Assembly: GCA_035222895.1 (NCBI GenBank)
Contig: JAVYIG010002118.1
Span: forward strand, 124,001-188,000
Origin: Strongylocentrotus droebachiensis
Taxonomy: Eukaryota > Echinodermata > Echinoidea > Camarodonta > Strongylocentrotidae
DNA length: 64,000 nt
Direction of reading: 5' to 3'
The notes below the pieces were generated by a model. That model was given only the letters and a program-made list of their open reading frames with translations, was not told the DNA's origin and ran no database searches. Positions within the stretch are counted from its first letter, which is position 1. Every line of letters starts with the position of its first letter. Positions 35,186-48,713 of this stretch are shown here, in pieces. The position numbers were made by a program, and so were the translations under genes.

Positions 35186-37864
35186 GTGGCCTGCGGCCGG
35201 TAGCGGTAGCCACAGAGCCATGTCCATTTTTAAAACTAGATTCAAAAGCCTCTTATTGCCAGGTTAACAACGTTTTTTTTCCATTTTCAATCATAATATC
35301 CTCGTTTAAATCACTCTCTACTGTCCCGTACTATCCCTTTCCTGCCTGTAAACAACTCATTTGCAGCATGCATGCAATGAACGGTGTTTTACTCCTCCAA
35401 TAAATTTAATAAAAGCGCCCTAATCTTGCACGAGGTGAGACAAAGGGCCTTTTACATTTGAAAGCATTTAACCCACCTCGCCTGTGTACCCGAGCAGAAT
35501 TAAATAGTGCTCAACAATAAAAACCCACAGTCTTGGGTCAAGAGGTCTATATTGGTTTGTTTATTTATTTATTTGTTTTAATTGACAGTGTACTATTACA
35601 TATCAGGTATATTAGATACTCTGTTTTAAATACAATCAATTAGACTGTCGAGCAATTAATGAATTATATCTTCTGCTTCTTGTCCTAAAATCATATCTAA
35701 TTACTGGTTTTTAAAACGGTATCATTTGAATTTCCATTTCCCAGCATTATTTTTGAACTGTCCCGAAATTGTTTTCCTTTCTTGAAATCAGACTACAGCC
35801 CCAGCCTATTCTTTACTTATGCATGGGATATTGAAAGGCCTTGTCCTCCCAGACAAGGATAAAAAGCTTATTCAGTAGGCTACCTTTAGGGACAATACTT
35901 TAAAATAATGCTGTCATTGTTGCAATGTTAGGAATGCTATTATTACCTCTTTGGGAATCCACGTATTTGCCAAAAGTATTTGCTCAATGAAGGGAGGGTC
36001 GGATTTTTTTCTTCAATTCATTAATTGATGCCATGTCTGAAAGAGCTGAGTAGTTTGTTACGTAACTATTCAAAAATTGCAGGTGCAAGCTATTGAAAAG
36101 CCAAGCTTCCTTTATTCATTGGTGCCCTTTTGTAGAATTCGTAGCGTATACTAAATTGAATAGACCCGTGTTCTATTCATTATGCTATGTCAGGGCAGTG
36201 ACCTATTGTCATATCACTTTAAGTTAAAGTCAGTAGTTCGCAGAATAAATGAAAATAACATAAAACCTCCCTAATATATCAGTAATATCAGTAACTGAAA
36301 GAAAAAAAATAGGGGCAATCTTGACAACATCGGACTACAAAAATAATAATAAATATGCCTCCCGAAAGCGTGAAATCAGTAAATCGGCATATTGTGTAAA
36401 GTCATTAACATGCAGAAAGTGTTAAGAACAACAAACGAACCAGAGAGTAGCAGTGAGGCAAAGTGGTCTTGTGGATAAGGCTGATCGCTTCACAATGCAA
36501 TGTATCCAGTTCGACTCCTAGTTTCTCCTTTATTTTTTTTAAAATTATTTTTCTTCACCCCATGATATTGACTTTCCATCTCTTTTTTAAAGGGGACACC
36601 CCCCCCCCCCCACCTCCTAAACAAAGGAGTAAATGACATGTGATACTATTTTCTTTTTTTTAAAAGCGACTTTTTGAATTACTTAGTCGTTAGAATACAT
36701 CTTTTGCTACATCTACAACAATGCAATGTATCCGGTTCGACTCCCAGTTTCTCCTTTATTTTTTTTTAAATTATTTTTCTTCACCCCATGATATTGACTT
36801 TCCATCTCTTTTTTAAAGGGGACACCCCCCCCCACCTCCTAAACAAAGGAGTAAATGACATGTGATACTATTTTCTTTTTTTTAAAAGCGACTTTTTGAA
36901 TTACTTAGTCGTTAGAATACATCTTTTGCTACATCTACAACAATAAGTAGCAATATGAAAAAATGACATGTGATACTATTTTCTTTTTTTTTAAAGCGAC
37001 TTTTTGAATTACTTAGTCGTTAGAATACATCTTTCGCTACATCTACAACAATAAGTGGCAATATGAAAAAATGACATGTGATACTATTTCCTTTTTTTTT
37101 AAAGCGACTTTTTGAATTACTTAGTCGTTAGAATACATCTTTTGCTACATCTACAACAATGCAATGTATCAGGTTCGACTCCCAGTTTCTCCTTTATTTT
37201 TTTTAAAATTATTTTTCTTCACCCCATGATATTGACTTTCCATCTCTTTTTTAAAGGGGACACCCCCCCCCACCTCCTAAACAAAGGAGTAAATGACATG
37301 TGATACTATTTTCTTTTTTTTAAAAGCGACTTTTTGAATTACTTAGTCGTTAGAATACATCTTTTGCTACATCTACAACAATGCAATGTATCAGGTTCGA
37401 CTCCCAGTTTCTCCTTTATTTTTTTTAAAATTATTTTTCTTCACCCCATGATATTGACTTTCCATCTCTTTTTTAAAGGGGACACCCCCCCCCCCACCTC
37501 CTAAACAAAGGAGTAAATGACATGTGATACTATTTTCTTTTTTTTTAAAAGCGACTTTTTGAATTACTTAGTCGTTAGAATACATCTTTTGCTACATCTA
37601 CAACAATAAGTGGTAATATGAAAAAATGACATGTGATACTATTTCCTTTTTTTTTAAAGCGACTTTTTGAATTACTTAGTCGTTAGAATACATCTTTCGC
37701 TACATCTACAACAATAAGTGGCAATATGAAAAAATGACATGTGATACTATTTTCTTTTTTTTTAAAAGCGACTTTTTGAATTACTTAGTCGTTAGAATAC
37801 ATCTTTCGCTACATCTACAACAATAAGTATCAATATGAAAAAATACATAGAGATTGGCAGTGTG

Positions 37865-38260
37865 ACACATTTAGTCTAGTGGATAGGCAATTGCCTGGTA
37901 ACTGTAAGGTATCGGGTTCGACACCCAGCTAGTGTTTTTTTTTTAATCTTTGAAAAAGAAAAACGTCTTTTGCTACATCTACACGATAAGTATCAATATG
38001 AAAAAATACATAGAGATTGGCAGTGTGACACATTTAGTCTAGTGGATAGGCAATTGCCTGGTAACTGTAAGGTATCGGGTTCGACACCCAGCTAGTGTTT
38101 TTTTTTAAATCTTTGAAAAAGAAAAAAGTCTTTTGCTACATCTACACGATAAGTATCAATATAAAAAAATACATAGAGTTTGGCAGTGTGACACAATAGT
38201 CTATTGGATAGGCAATTGCCTGGTAACTGGAAGGTATCGGGTTCGACACACAGCAAGTGC
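37865..38260 (+). tRNA. tRNA-like trio of U12
   Basis: T1 37865-37935, T2 38028-38098, T3 38191-38260. Confidence 0.55.
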
Positions 38261-38396
38261 TTTTAAAAAAAAATCTTTATAATAGAAAAACTTATGTTAA
38301 ACCCCTTTTTATCTCACTCAAAGTCCATATTTATTGCTATTTTTTTAATTGATTGATACAATTTTTTTAATTTTTTTATAATTTTTTTTTGGTGGG

Positions 38397-38576
38397 TAGC
38401 TGGCGGTCGTCAGCTAGCTGGCGGTCGTCAGCTAGCTGGCGGTCGTCAGCTAGCTGGCGGTCGTCAGCTAGCTGGCGGTCGTCAGCTAGCTGGCGGTCGT
38501 CAGCTAGCTGGCGGTCGTCAGCTAGCTGGCGGTCGTCAGCTAGCTGGCGGTCGTCAGCTAGCTGGCGGTCGTCAGC
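38397..38576. repeat. 18-bp minisatellite of U12, 10 copies
   Basis: Ten uniform copies (180 bp). Confidence 0.95.
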
Positions 38577-41263
38577 GTGGCCTGCGGCCGGTAGCGGTAG
38601 CCACAGAGCCATGTCCATTTTTAAAACTAGATTCAAAAGCCTCTTATTGCCAGGTTAACAACGTTTTTTTTCCATTTTCAATCATAATATCCTCGTTTAA
38701 ATCACTCTCTACTGTCCCGTACTATCCCTTTCCTGCCTGTAAACAACTCATTTGCAGCATGCATGCAATGAACGGTGTTTTACTCCTCCAATAAATTTAA
38801 TAAAAGCGCCCTAATCTTGCACGAGGTGAGACAAAGGGCCTTTTACATTTGAAAGCATTTAACCCACCTCGCCTGTGTACCCGAGCAGAATTAAATAGTG
38901 CTCAACAATAAAAACCCACAGTCTTGGGTCAAGAGGTCTATATTGGTTTGTTTATTTATTTATTTGTTTTAATTGACAGTGTACTATTACATATCAGGTA
39001 TATTAGATACTCTGTTTTAAATACAATCAATTAGACTGTCGAGCAATTAATGAATTATATCTTCTGCTTCTTGTCCTAAAATCATATCTAATTACTGGTT
39101 TTTAAAACGGTATCATTTGAATTTCCATTTCCCAGCATTATTTTTGAACTGTCCCGAAATTGTTTTCCTTTCTTGAAATCAGACTACAGCCCCAGCCTAT
39201 TCTTTACTTATGCATGGGATATTGAAAGGCCTTGTCCTCCCAGACAAGGATAAAAAGCTTATTCAGTAGGCTACCTTTAGGGACAATACTTTAAAATAAT
39301 GCTGTCATTGTTGCAATGTTAGGAATGCTATTATTACCTCTTTGGGAATCCACGTATTTGCCAAAAGTATTTGCTCAATGAAGGGAGGGTCGGATTTTTT
39401 TCTTCAATTCATTAATTGATGCCATGTCTGAAAGAGCTGAGTAGTTTGTTACGTAACTATTCAAAAATTGCAGGTGCAAGCTATTGAAAAGCCAAGCTTC
39501 CTTTATTCATTGGTGCCCTTTTGTAGAATTCGTAGCGTATACTAAATTGAATAGACCCGTGTTCTATTCATTATGCTATGTCAGGGCAGTGACCTATTGT
39601 CATATCACTTTAAGTTAAAGTCAGTAGTTCGCAGAATAAATGAAAATAACATAAAACCTCCCTAATATATCAGTAATATCAGTAACTGAAAGAAAAAAAA
39701 TAGGGGCAATCTTGACAACATCGGACTACAAAAATAATAATAAATATGCCTCCCGAAAGCGTGAAATCAGTAAATCGGCATATTGTGTAAAGTCATTAAC
39801 ATGCAGAAAGTGTTAAGAACAACAAACGAACCAGAGAGTAGCAGTGAGGCAAAGTGGTCTTGTGGATAAGGCTGATCGCTTCACAATGCAATGTATCCAG
39901 TTCGACTCCTAGTTTCTCCTTTATTTTTTTTAAAATTATTTTTCTTCACCCCATGATATTGACTTTCCATCTCTTTTTTAAAGGGGACACCCCCCCCCCC
40001 CCCCACCTCCTAAACAAAGGAGTAAATGACATGTGATACTATTTTCTTTTTTTTAAAAGCGACTTTTTGAATTACTTAGTCGTTAGAATACATCTTTTGC
40101 TACATCTACAACAATGCAATGTATCCGGTTCGACTCCCAGTTTCTCCTTTATTTTTTTTTAAATTATTTTTCTTCACCCCATGATATTGACTTTCCATCT
40201 CTTTTTTAAAGGGGACACCCCCCCCCACCTCCTAAACAAAGGAGTAAATGACATGTGATACTATTTTCTTTTTTTTAAAAGCGACTTTTTGAATTACTTA
40301 GTCGTTAGAATACATCTTTTGCTACATCTACAACAATAAGTAGCAATATGAAAAAATGACATGTGATACTATTTTCTTTTTTTTTAAAGCGACTTTTTGA
40401 ATTACTTAGTCGTTAGAATACATCTTTCGCTACATCTACAACAATAAGTGGCAATATGAAAAAATGACATGTGATACTATTTCCTTTTTTTTTAAAGCGA
40501 CTTTTTGAATTACTTAGTCGTTAGAATACATCTTTTGCTACATCTACAACAATGCAATGTATCAGGTTCGACTCCCAGTTTCTCCTTTATTTTTTTTAAA
40601 ATTATTTTTCTTCACCCCATGATATTGACTTTCCATCTCTTTTTTAAAGGGGACACCCCCCCCCCACCTCCTAAACAAAGGAGTAAATGACATGTGATAC
40701 TATTTTCTTTTTTTTAAAAGCGACTTTTTGAATTACTTAGTCGTTAGAATACATCTTTTGCTACATCTACAACAATGCAATGTATCAGGTTCGACTCCCA
40801 GTTTCTCCTTTATTTTTTTTAAAATTATTTTTCTTCACCCCATGATATTGACTTTCCATCTCTTTTTTAAAGGGGACACCCCCCCCCCCCCCCCACCTCC
40901 TAAACAAAGGAGTAAATGACATGTGATACTATTTTCTTTTTTTTTTAAAGCGACTTTTTGAATTACTTAGTCGTTAGAATACATCTTTTGCTACATCTAC
41001 AACAATAAGTGGTAATATGAAAAAATGACATGTGATACTATTTCCTTTTTTTTTAAAGCGACTTTTTGAATTACTTAGTCGTTAGAATACATCTTTCGCT
41101 ACATCTACAACAATAAGTGGCAATATGAAAAAATGACATGTGATACTATTTTCTTTTTTTTTAAAAGCGACTTTTTGAATTACTTAGTCGTTAGAATACA
41201 TCTTTCGCTACATCTACAACAATAAGTATCAATATGAAAAAATACATAGAGATTGGCAGTGTG

Positions 41264-41659
41264 ACACATTTAGTCTAGTGGATAGGCAATTGCCTGGTAA
41301 CTGTAAGGTATCGGGTTCGACACCCAGCTAGTGTTTTTTTTTTAATCTTTGAAAAAGAAAAACGTCTTTTGCTACATCTACACGATAAGTATCAATATGA
41401 AAAAATACATAGAGATTGGCAGTGTGACACATTTAGTCTAGTGGATAGGCAATTGCCTGGTAACTGTAAGGTATCGGGTTCGACACCCAGCTAGTGTTTT
41501 TTTTTAAATCTTTGAAAAAGAAAAAAGTCTTTTGCTACATCTACACGATAAGTATCAATATAAAAAAATACATAGAGTTTGGCAGTGTGACACAATAGTC
41601 TATTGGATAGGCAATTGCCTGGTAACTGGAAGGTATCGGGTTCGACACACAGCAAGTGC
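41264..41659 (+). tRNA. tRNA-like trio of U13
   Basis: T1 41264-41334, T2 41427-41497, T3 41590-41659. Confidence 0.55.
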
Positions 41660-41795
41660 TTTTAAAAAAAAATCTTTATAATAGAAAAACTTATGTTAAA
41701 CCCCTTTTTATCTCACTCAAAGTCCATATTTATTGCTATTTTTTTAATTGATTGATACAATTTTTTTAATTTTTTTATAATTTTTTTTTGGTGGG

Positions 41796-42029
41796 TAGCT
41801 GGCGGTCGTCAGCTAGCTGGCGGTCGTCAGCTAGCTGGCGGTCGTCAGCTAGCTGGCGGTCGTCAGCTAGCTGGCGGTCGTCAGCTAGCTGGCGGTCGTC
41901 AGCTAGCTGGCGGTCGTCAGCTAGCTGGCGGTCGTCAGCTAGCTGGCGGTCGTCAGCTAGCTGGCGGTCGTCAGCTAGCTGGCGGTCGTCAGCTAGCTGG
42001 CGGTCGTCAGCTAGCTGGCGGTCGTCAGC
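41796..42029. repeat. 18-bp minisatellite of U13, 13 copies
   Basis: Thirteen uniform copies (234 bp). Confidence 0.95.
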
Positions 42030-44489
42030 GTGGCCTGCGGCCGGTAGCGGTAGCCACAGAGCCATGTCCATTTTTAAAACTAGATTCAAAAGCCTCTTAT
42101 TGCCAGGTTAACAACGTTTTTTTTCCATTTTCAATCATAATATCCTCGTTTAAATCACTCTCTACTGTCCCGTACTATCCCTTTCCTGCCTGTAAACAAC
42201 TCATTTGCAGCATGCATGCAATGAACGGTGTTTTACTCCTCCAATAAATTTAATAAAAGCGCCCTAATCTTGCACGAGGTGAGACAAAGGGCCTTTTACA
42301 TTTGAAAGCATTTAACCCACCTCGCCTGTGTACCCGAGCAGAATTAAATAGTGCTCAACAATAAAAACCCACAGTCTTGGGTCAAGAGGTCTATATTGGT
42401 TTGTTTATTTATTTATTTGTTTTAATTGACAGTGTACTATTACATATCAGGTATATTAGATACTCTGTTTTAAATACAATCAATTAGACTGTCGAGCAAT
42501 TAATGAATTATATCTTCTGCTTCTTGTCCTAAAATCATATCTAATTACTGGTTTTTAAAACGGTATCATTTGAATTTCCATTTCCCAGCATTATTTTTGA
42601 ACTGTCCCGAAATTGTTTTCCTTTCTTGAAATCAGACTACAGCCCCAGCCTATTCTTTACTTATGCATGGGATATTGAAAGGCCTTGTCCTCCCAGACAA
42701 GGATAAAAAGCTTATTCAGTAGGCTACCTTTAGGGACAATACTTTAAAATAATGCTGTCATTGTTGCAATGTTAGGAATGCTATTATTACCTCTTTGGGA
42801 ATCCACGTATTTGCCAAAAGTATTTGCTCAATGAAGGGAGGGTCGGATTTTTTTCTTCAATTCATTAATTGATGCCATGTCTGAAAGAGCTGAGTAGTTT
42901 GTTACGTAACTATTCAAAAATTGCAGGTGCAAGCTATTGAAAAGCCAAGCTTCCTTTATTCATTGGTGCCCTTTTGTAGAATTCGTAGCGTATACTAAAT
43001 TGAATAGACCCGTGTTCTATTCATTATGCTATGTCAGGGCAGTGACCTATTGTCATATCACTTTAAGTTAAAGTCAGTAGTTCGCAGAATAAATGAAAAT
43101 AACATAAAACCTCCCTAATATATCAGTAATATCAGTAACTGAAAGAAAAAAAATAGGGGCAATCTTGACAACATCGGACTACAAAAATAATAATAAATAT
43201 GCCTCCCGAAAGCGTGAAATCAGTAAATCGGCATATTGTGTAAAGTCATTAACATGCAGAAAGTGTTAAGAACAACAAACGAACCAGAGAGTAGCAGTGA
43301 GGCAAAGTGGTCTTGTGGATAAGGCTGATCGCTTCACAATGCAATGTATCCAGTTCGACTCCTAGTTTCTCCTTTATTTTTTTTAAAATTATTTTTCTTC
43401 ACCCCATGATATTGACTTTCCATCTCTTTTTTAAAGGGGACACCCCCCCCCCCACCTCCTAAACAAAGGAGTAAATGACATGTGATACTATTTTCTTTTT
43501 TTTAAAAGCGACTTTTTGAATTACTTAGTCGTTAGAATACATCTTTTGCTACATCTACAACAATGCAATGTATCCGGTTCGACTCCCAGTTTCTCCTTTA
43601 TTTTTTTTTAAATTATTTTTCTTCACCCCATGATATTGACTTTCCATCTCTTTTTTAAAGGGGACACCCCCCCCCCCCACCTCCTAAACAAAGGAGTAAA
43701 TGACATGTGATACTATTTTCTTTTTTTTAAAAGCGACTTTTTGAATTACTTAGTCGTTAGAATACATCTTTTGCTACATCTACAACAATAAGTAGCAATA
43801 TGAAAAAATGACATGTGATACTATTTTCTTTTTTTTTAAAGCGACTTTTTGAATTACTTAGTCGTTAGAATACATCTTTCGCTACATCTACAACAATAAG
43901 TGGCAATATGAAAAAATGACATGTGATACTATTTCCTTTTTTTTTAAAGCGACTTTTTGAATTACTTAGTCGTTAGAATACATCTTTTGCTACATCTACA
44001 ACAATGCAATGTATCAGGTTCGACTCCCAGTTTCTCCTTTATTTTTTTTAAAATTATTTTTCTTCACCCCATGATATTGACTTTCCATCTCTTTTTTAAA
44101 GGGGACACCCCCCCCCCCCCACCTCCTAAACAAAGGAGTAAATGACATGTGATACTATTTTCTTTTTTTTTAAAAGCGACTTTTTGAATTACTTAGTCGT
44201 TAGAATACATCTTTTGCTACATCTACAACAATAAGTGGTAATATGAAAAAATGACATGTGATACTATTTCCTTTTTTTTTAAAGCGACTTTTTGAATTAC
44301 TTAGTCGTTAGAATACATCTTTCGCTACATCTACAACAATAAGTGGCAATATGAAAAAATGACATGTGATACTATTTTCTTTTTTTTTAAAAGCGACTTT
44401 TTGAATTACTTAGTCGTTAGAATACATCTTTCGCTACATCTACAACAATAAGTATCAATATGAAAAAATACATAGAGATTGGCAGTGTG

Positions 44490-44885
44490 ACACATTTAGT
44501 CTAGTGGATAGGCAATTGCCTGGTAACTGTAAGGTATCGGGTTCGACACCCAGCTAGTGTTTTTTTTTTAATCTTTGAAAAAGAAAAACGTCTTTTGCTA
44601 CATCTACACGATAAGTATCAATATGAAAAAATACATAGAGATTGGCAGTGTGACACATTTAGTCTAGTGGATAGGCAATTGCCTGGTAACTGTAAGGTAT
44701 CGGGTTCGACACCCAGCTAGTGTTTTTTTTTAAATCTTTGAAAAAGAAAAAAGTCTTTTGCTACATCTACACGATAAGTATCAATATAAAAAAATACATA
44801 GAGTTTGGCAGTGTGACACAATAGTCTATTGGATAGGCAATTGCCTGGTAACTGGAAGGTATCGGGTTCGACACACAGCAAGTGC
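44490..44885 (+). tRNA. tRNA-like trio of U14
   Basis: T1 44490-44560, T2 44653-44723, T3 44816-44885. Confidence 0.55.
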
Positions 44886-45021
44886 TTTTAAAAAAAAATC
44901 TTTATAATAGAAAAACTTATGTTAAACCCCTTTTTATCTCACTCAAAGTCCATATTTATTGCTATTTTTTTAATTGATTGATACAATTTTTTTAATTTTT
45001 TTATAATTTTTTTTTGGTGGG

Positions 45022-45111
45022 TAGCTGGCGGTCGTCAGCTAGCTGGCGGTCGTCAGCTAGCTGGCGGTCGTCAGCTAGCTGGCGGTCGTCAGCTAGCTGG
45101 CGGTCGTCAGC
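45022..45111. repeat. 18-bp minisatellite of U14, 5 copies
   Basis: Five copies (90 bp), the minimum seen. The junction reads CAGCTTGGCC instead of CAGCGTGGCC. Confidence 0.95.
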
Positions 45112-46308
45112 TTGGCCTGCGGCCGGTAGCGGTAGCCACAGAGCCATGTCCATTTTTAAAACTAGATTCAAAAGCCTCTTATTGCCAGGTTAACAACGTT
45201 TTTTTTCCATTTTCAATCATAATATCCTCGTTTAAATCACTCTCTACTGTCCCGTACTATCCCTTTCCTGCCTGTAAACAACTCATTTGCAGCATGCATG
45301 CAATGAACGGTGTTTTACTCCTCCAATAAATTTAATAAAAGCGCCCTAATCTTGCACGAGGTGAGACAAAGGGCCTTTTACATTTGAAAGCATTTAACCC
45401 ACCTCGCCTGTGTACCCGAGCAGAATTAAATAGTGCTCAACAATAAAAACCCACAGTCTTGGGTCAAGAGGTCTATATTGGTTTGTTTATTTATTTATTT
45501 GTTTTAATTGACAGTGTACTATTACATATCAGGTATATTAGATACTCTGTTTTAAATACAATCAATTAGACTGTCGAGCAATTAATGAATTATATCTTCT
45601 GCTTCTTGTCCTAAAATCATATCTAATTACTGGTTTTTAAAACGGTATCATTTGAATTTCCATTTCCCAGCATTATTTTTGAACTGTCCCGAAATTGTTT
45701 TCCTTTCTTGAAATCAGACTACAGCCCCAGCCTATTCTTTACTTATGCATGGGATATTGAAAGGCCTTGTCCTCCCAGACAAGGATAAAAAGCTTATTCA
45801 GTAGGCTACCTTTAGGGACAATACTTTAAAATAATGCTGTCATTGTTGCAATGTTAGGAATGCTATTATTACCTCTTTGGGAATCCACGTATTTGCCAAA
45901 AGTATTTGCTCAATGAAGGGAGGGTCGGATTTTTTTCTTCAATTCATTAATTGATGCCATGTCTGAAAGAGCTGAGTAGTTTGTTACGTAACTATTCAAA
46001 AATTGCAGGTGCAAGCTATTGAAAAGCCAAGCTTCCTTTATTCATTGGTGCCCTTTTGTAGAATTCGTAGCGTATACTAAATTGAATAGACCCGTGTTCT
46101 ATTCATTATGCTATGTCAGGGCAGTGACCTATTGTCATATCACTTTAAGTTAAAGTCAGTAGTTCGCAGAATAAATGAAAATAACATAAAACCTCCCTAA
46201 TATATCAGTAATATCAGTAACTGAAAGAAAAAAAATAGGGGCAATCTTGACAACATCGGACTACAAAAATAATAATAAATATGCCTCCCGAAAGCGTGAA
46301 ATCAGTAA

Positions 46309-46615
46309 ATCGGCATATTGTGTAAAGTCATTAACATGCAGAAAGTGTTAAGAACAACAAACGAACCAGAGAGTAGCAGTGAGGCAAAGTGGTCTTGTGG
46401 ATAAGGCTGATCGCTTCACAATGCAATGTATCCAGTTCGACTCCTAGTTTCTCCTTTATTTTTTTTAAAATTATTTTTCTTCACCCCATGATATTGACTT
46501 TCCATCTCTTTTTTAAAGGGGACACCCCCCCCCCACCTCCTAAACAAAGGAGTAAATGACATGTGATACTATTTTCTTTTTTTTAAAAGCGACTTTTTGA
46601 ATTACTTAGTCGTTA
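46309..46615. repeat. Macrosatellite unit U15, left part
   Basis: First 307 bp of U15 with head 46383-46454, cut by the insertion inside CTTAGTCGTTA|GAATAC. Added to the right part (53874-56947) the unit measures 3381 bp, a normal length, so nothing was lost at the insertion. Confidence 0.93.
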
Positions 46616-47166
46616 TTCCCACTCTGAGACAAAAGAAGAAGTCAACAAATTTGTATGTATATGTGCGATTGACCATGGTCTTTATTGAGAGCTGATTACA
46701 ATCAAGCTGGTCAGCAAAGTAATTATAATGAAAACATAACAAACAACAATGAATGCAAATCAAATACTTCGAGCATTATATGTCGAGAGCGATCTGTAAG
46801 GAACCAATAGGGGGCCCGGCCGGGCGACAAAGTAATATCTTTTTACTAGCCGTAACAATTCTTCCATTCGCCTGGCCAAGCGAACGGGACTTCCCCCATC
46901 TCTTGCTGGTTTTGCACAGACAAGAGGCATGGGTGAGCGAAGATGACTTCCAGCCGGACACCCTGAGCGCTACACACGGCATAAGCCAGGCAAACTCAGC
47001 TTCAACGGACAGGATCCCGCTCACCCCCCCACACCCCAACCAAAAAAGTGGTGAGCCCAAACGACTTCCCTGGGCAATACTGATTGTATCCCCAGCTTAT
47101 GGACAAGTCAGGCTCGTATAATAATTGTATAGATACGGCAATAAACAATCCTCCAATATCATAACA
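46613..47166 (-). mobile_element. LTR copy 1 (lacks its last 4 bp)
   Basis: On the minus strand this LTR starts TGTTATGATATTGG beside the polypurine tract and ends GGGAATAA, lacking the final TACA that copy 2 has. Promoter-like elements fall in order on that strand: an ATTGG (inverted CCAAT) near 46806, a TATA-like ACATATAATG near 46780, and an AATAAA at 46681-46686 about 70 bp before the end, a normal U3-R-U5 layout. A 122-codon plus-strand frame across it (46753-47121) matches nothing I know and lies antisense to these signals. Confidence 0.68.
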
Positions 47167-47183
47167 TTTTGTCTCCCCTTCCT
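47167..47183 (-). other. Polypurine tract beside LTR copy 1
   Basis: On the minus strand this is AGGAAGGGGAGACAAAA, 17 purines but for one C, immediately before the LTR's TG. In LTR retrotransposons this site primes plus-strand DNA synthesis. Confidence 0.68.
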
Positions 47184-47914
47184 ATAAACAGACCGCTCGC
47201 TCTAGTTTTACATTCAGACAACAAATATATTTCTTATATAAGCGATTATCGGCGTCCAAATTCGCAAGAATGCCGCGAATTGGACGAACTAAATGCAGAC
47301 GTATAAATGACCAAAATGTACGTCCCAAAATTCTCTGGGAAGAACATACGGCAGGAATTTGATGACATCGTCCACTACACTCAAATGCGGGTGAAACCCG
47401 AACTCTCGAAAACCAGACTCTTTTGGCCAAAAAGCCGATTAATAGAAAATGAAGGTTATAAGTTACACCAAAGGTATCATATGACCGTATGAAGAGTTTG
47501 AGTTCTGGAAAATAAGATCGGGAAAAGCCCCGCAAGGCCCGTGTTATGATTCTGAACGCGACCAGGCGTAGCCCTTGCGAGAGTGGATTGTCATCAAATT
47601 CTCCTCAATAACACTGGCTTCGTACCGAATAGCTCGAAATATGCATATGCAATTGAGAAAAATTGCTCAAAGTAGCTTTTGAGCGGAAAATTATATGTCA
47701 AAGAAAAAGGTTATACAAGTGATTATGAAAAAGAAAAGGAATGCGGTAAAAAGTTATTGCAGTTGCAACCCTGAACAGGGAGCGAATCTTGGCAATATTA
47801 GTTAACACATAGACAGCTGTATCCCAGCTGCAATTGTACATTTGATAAGTTGTATCCATAAGCTTAATGTCTTGCCAGCCGGCCAAATAAAGGCGGCTAG
47901 GGGTGGGAAGGTGG
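47184..47914 (-). other. Interior of the short element (x)
   Basis: 93 bp of tail shared with copy 2 (47184-47276), then 638 bp unique to this copy. The sharing stops inside an inverted repeat, CCAAATTCGC/GCGAATTGG (47255-47283). A 117-codon minus-strand frame (47535 to 47182) has no motif I recognise. Too short for a pol gene. Confidence 0.5.
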
Positions 47915-48155
47915 CAAAAAGTTTGTTCACAAATCTGACCATCTCTAATGAAGACCATAGAAAGAATGAGGCGAGCTGAGAGCACGCGATGTAATGGCGC
48001 GAACCTTACCGGTTTTATTGCTGACGCCAATACTTCCACGACCCCCTCCCTCTTCTCGGAAGTGACCTCGAGGCGTGTGGTCTACGGCTCGGTACAAGCT
48101 TCTCTGTTCAGATTGGGAATAACTTGTTTTAGCTCCTTCGAGTAGTTCACTAAAA
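47915..48155 (-). other. Leader/primer-site region next to LTR copy 2 (B1)
   Basis: On the minus strand the LTR end AATACA is followed by TTTTAGTGAACTACTCGAAGG, where the primer-binding site would lie; it lacks the usual TGG start, so no tRNA primer is assigned. Further down are a purine-rich GAGGGAGGGGG stretch and a splice-donor-like CCGGTAAG. B2 is an identical copy at 53626-53866. Confidence 0.55.
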
Positions 48156-48174
48156 TGTATTATTCCCACTCTGA
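48108..48174 (-). promoter_or_regulatory. U5-leader stem-loop around the primer site
   Basis: TCAGATTGGGAATAA (48108-48122) and TTATTCCCACTCTGA (48160-48174) pair at 14 of 15 positions. The 37-nt loop spans the LTR boundary and the primer-site position. Retroviruses and many LTR retrotransposons have a comparable U5-leader stem that presents the primer site. The leader arm is repeated at 53819-53833, but its U5 partner is missing there. Confidence 0.6.
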
Positions 48175-48713
48175 GACAAAAGAAGAAGTCAACAAATTTG
48201 TATGTATATGTGCGATTGACCATGGTCTTTATTGAGAGCTGATTACAATCAAGCTGGTCAGCAAAGTAATTATAATGAAAACATAACAAACAACAATGAA
48301 TGCAAATCAAATACTTCGAGCATTATATGTCGAGAGCGATCTGTAAGGAACCAATAGGGGGCCCGGCCGGGCGACAAAGTAATATCTTTTTACTAGCCGT
48401 AACAATTCTTCCATTCGCCTGGCCAAGCGAACGGGACTTCCCCCATCTCTTGCTGGTTTTGCACAGACAAGAGGCATGGGTGAGCGAAGATGACTTCCAG
48501 CCGGACACCCTGAGCGCTACACACGGCATAAGCCAGGCAAACTCAGCTTCAACGGACAGGATCCCGCTCACCCCCCCACACCCCAACCAAAAAAGTGGTG
48601 AGCCCAAACGACTTCCCTGGGCAATACTGATTGTATCCCCAGCTTATGGACAAGTCAGGCTCGTATAATAATTGTATAGATACGGCAATAAACAATCCTC
48701 CAATATCATAACA
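48156..48713 (-). mobile_element. LTR copy 2 (complete, 558 bp)
   Basis: Complete LTR with TG...CA ends (minus strand TGTTATG...AATACA). It appears identical to copy 1 over the shared length, polyadenylation signal included. It lies between x and y and serves both as the 5' LTR of the short element and the 3' LTR of the long one. Confidence 0.7.

Larger units (their letters stand above)
33179..36382. repeat. Macrosatellite unit U11 (3204 bp)
   Basis: Unit with head 33253-33324, two L and four S modules (one L fewer than standard). Confidence 0.95.
36383..39773. repeat. Macrosatellite unit U12 (3391 bp)
   Basis: Standard unit with head 36457-36528, 3 L and 4 S modules. Confidence 0.95.
39774..43226. 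repeat. Macrosatellite unit U13 (3453 bp)
   Basis: Standard unit with head 39848-39919, 3 L and 4 S modules. Two of its C runs are long (about C14-C16, near 39990 and 40880). Confidence 0.95.
43227..46308. repeat. Macrosatellite unit U14 (3082 bp)
   Basis: Unit with head 43301-43372, two L and four S modules, and the shortest minisatellite in the window. Confidence 0.95.

Noticed and set aside
46753-47121. 122-codon frame present twice (also 48300-48668) as a duplicated gene
   Set aside because: It lies antisense inside the LTR across its promoter and polyadenylation signals, shows no known motif, and is identical only because the LTRs are.
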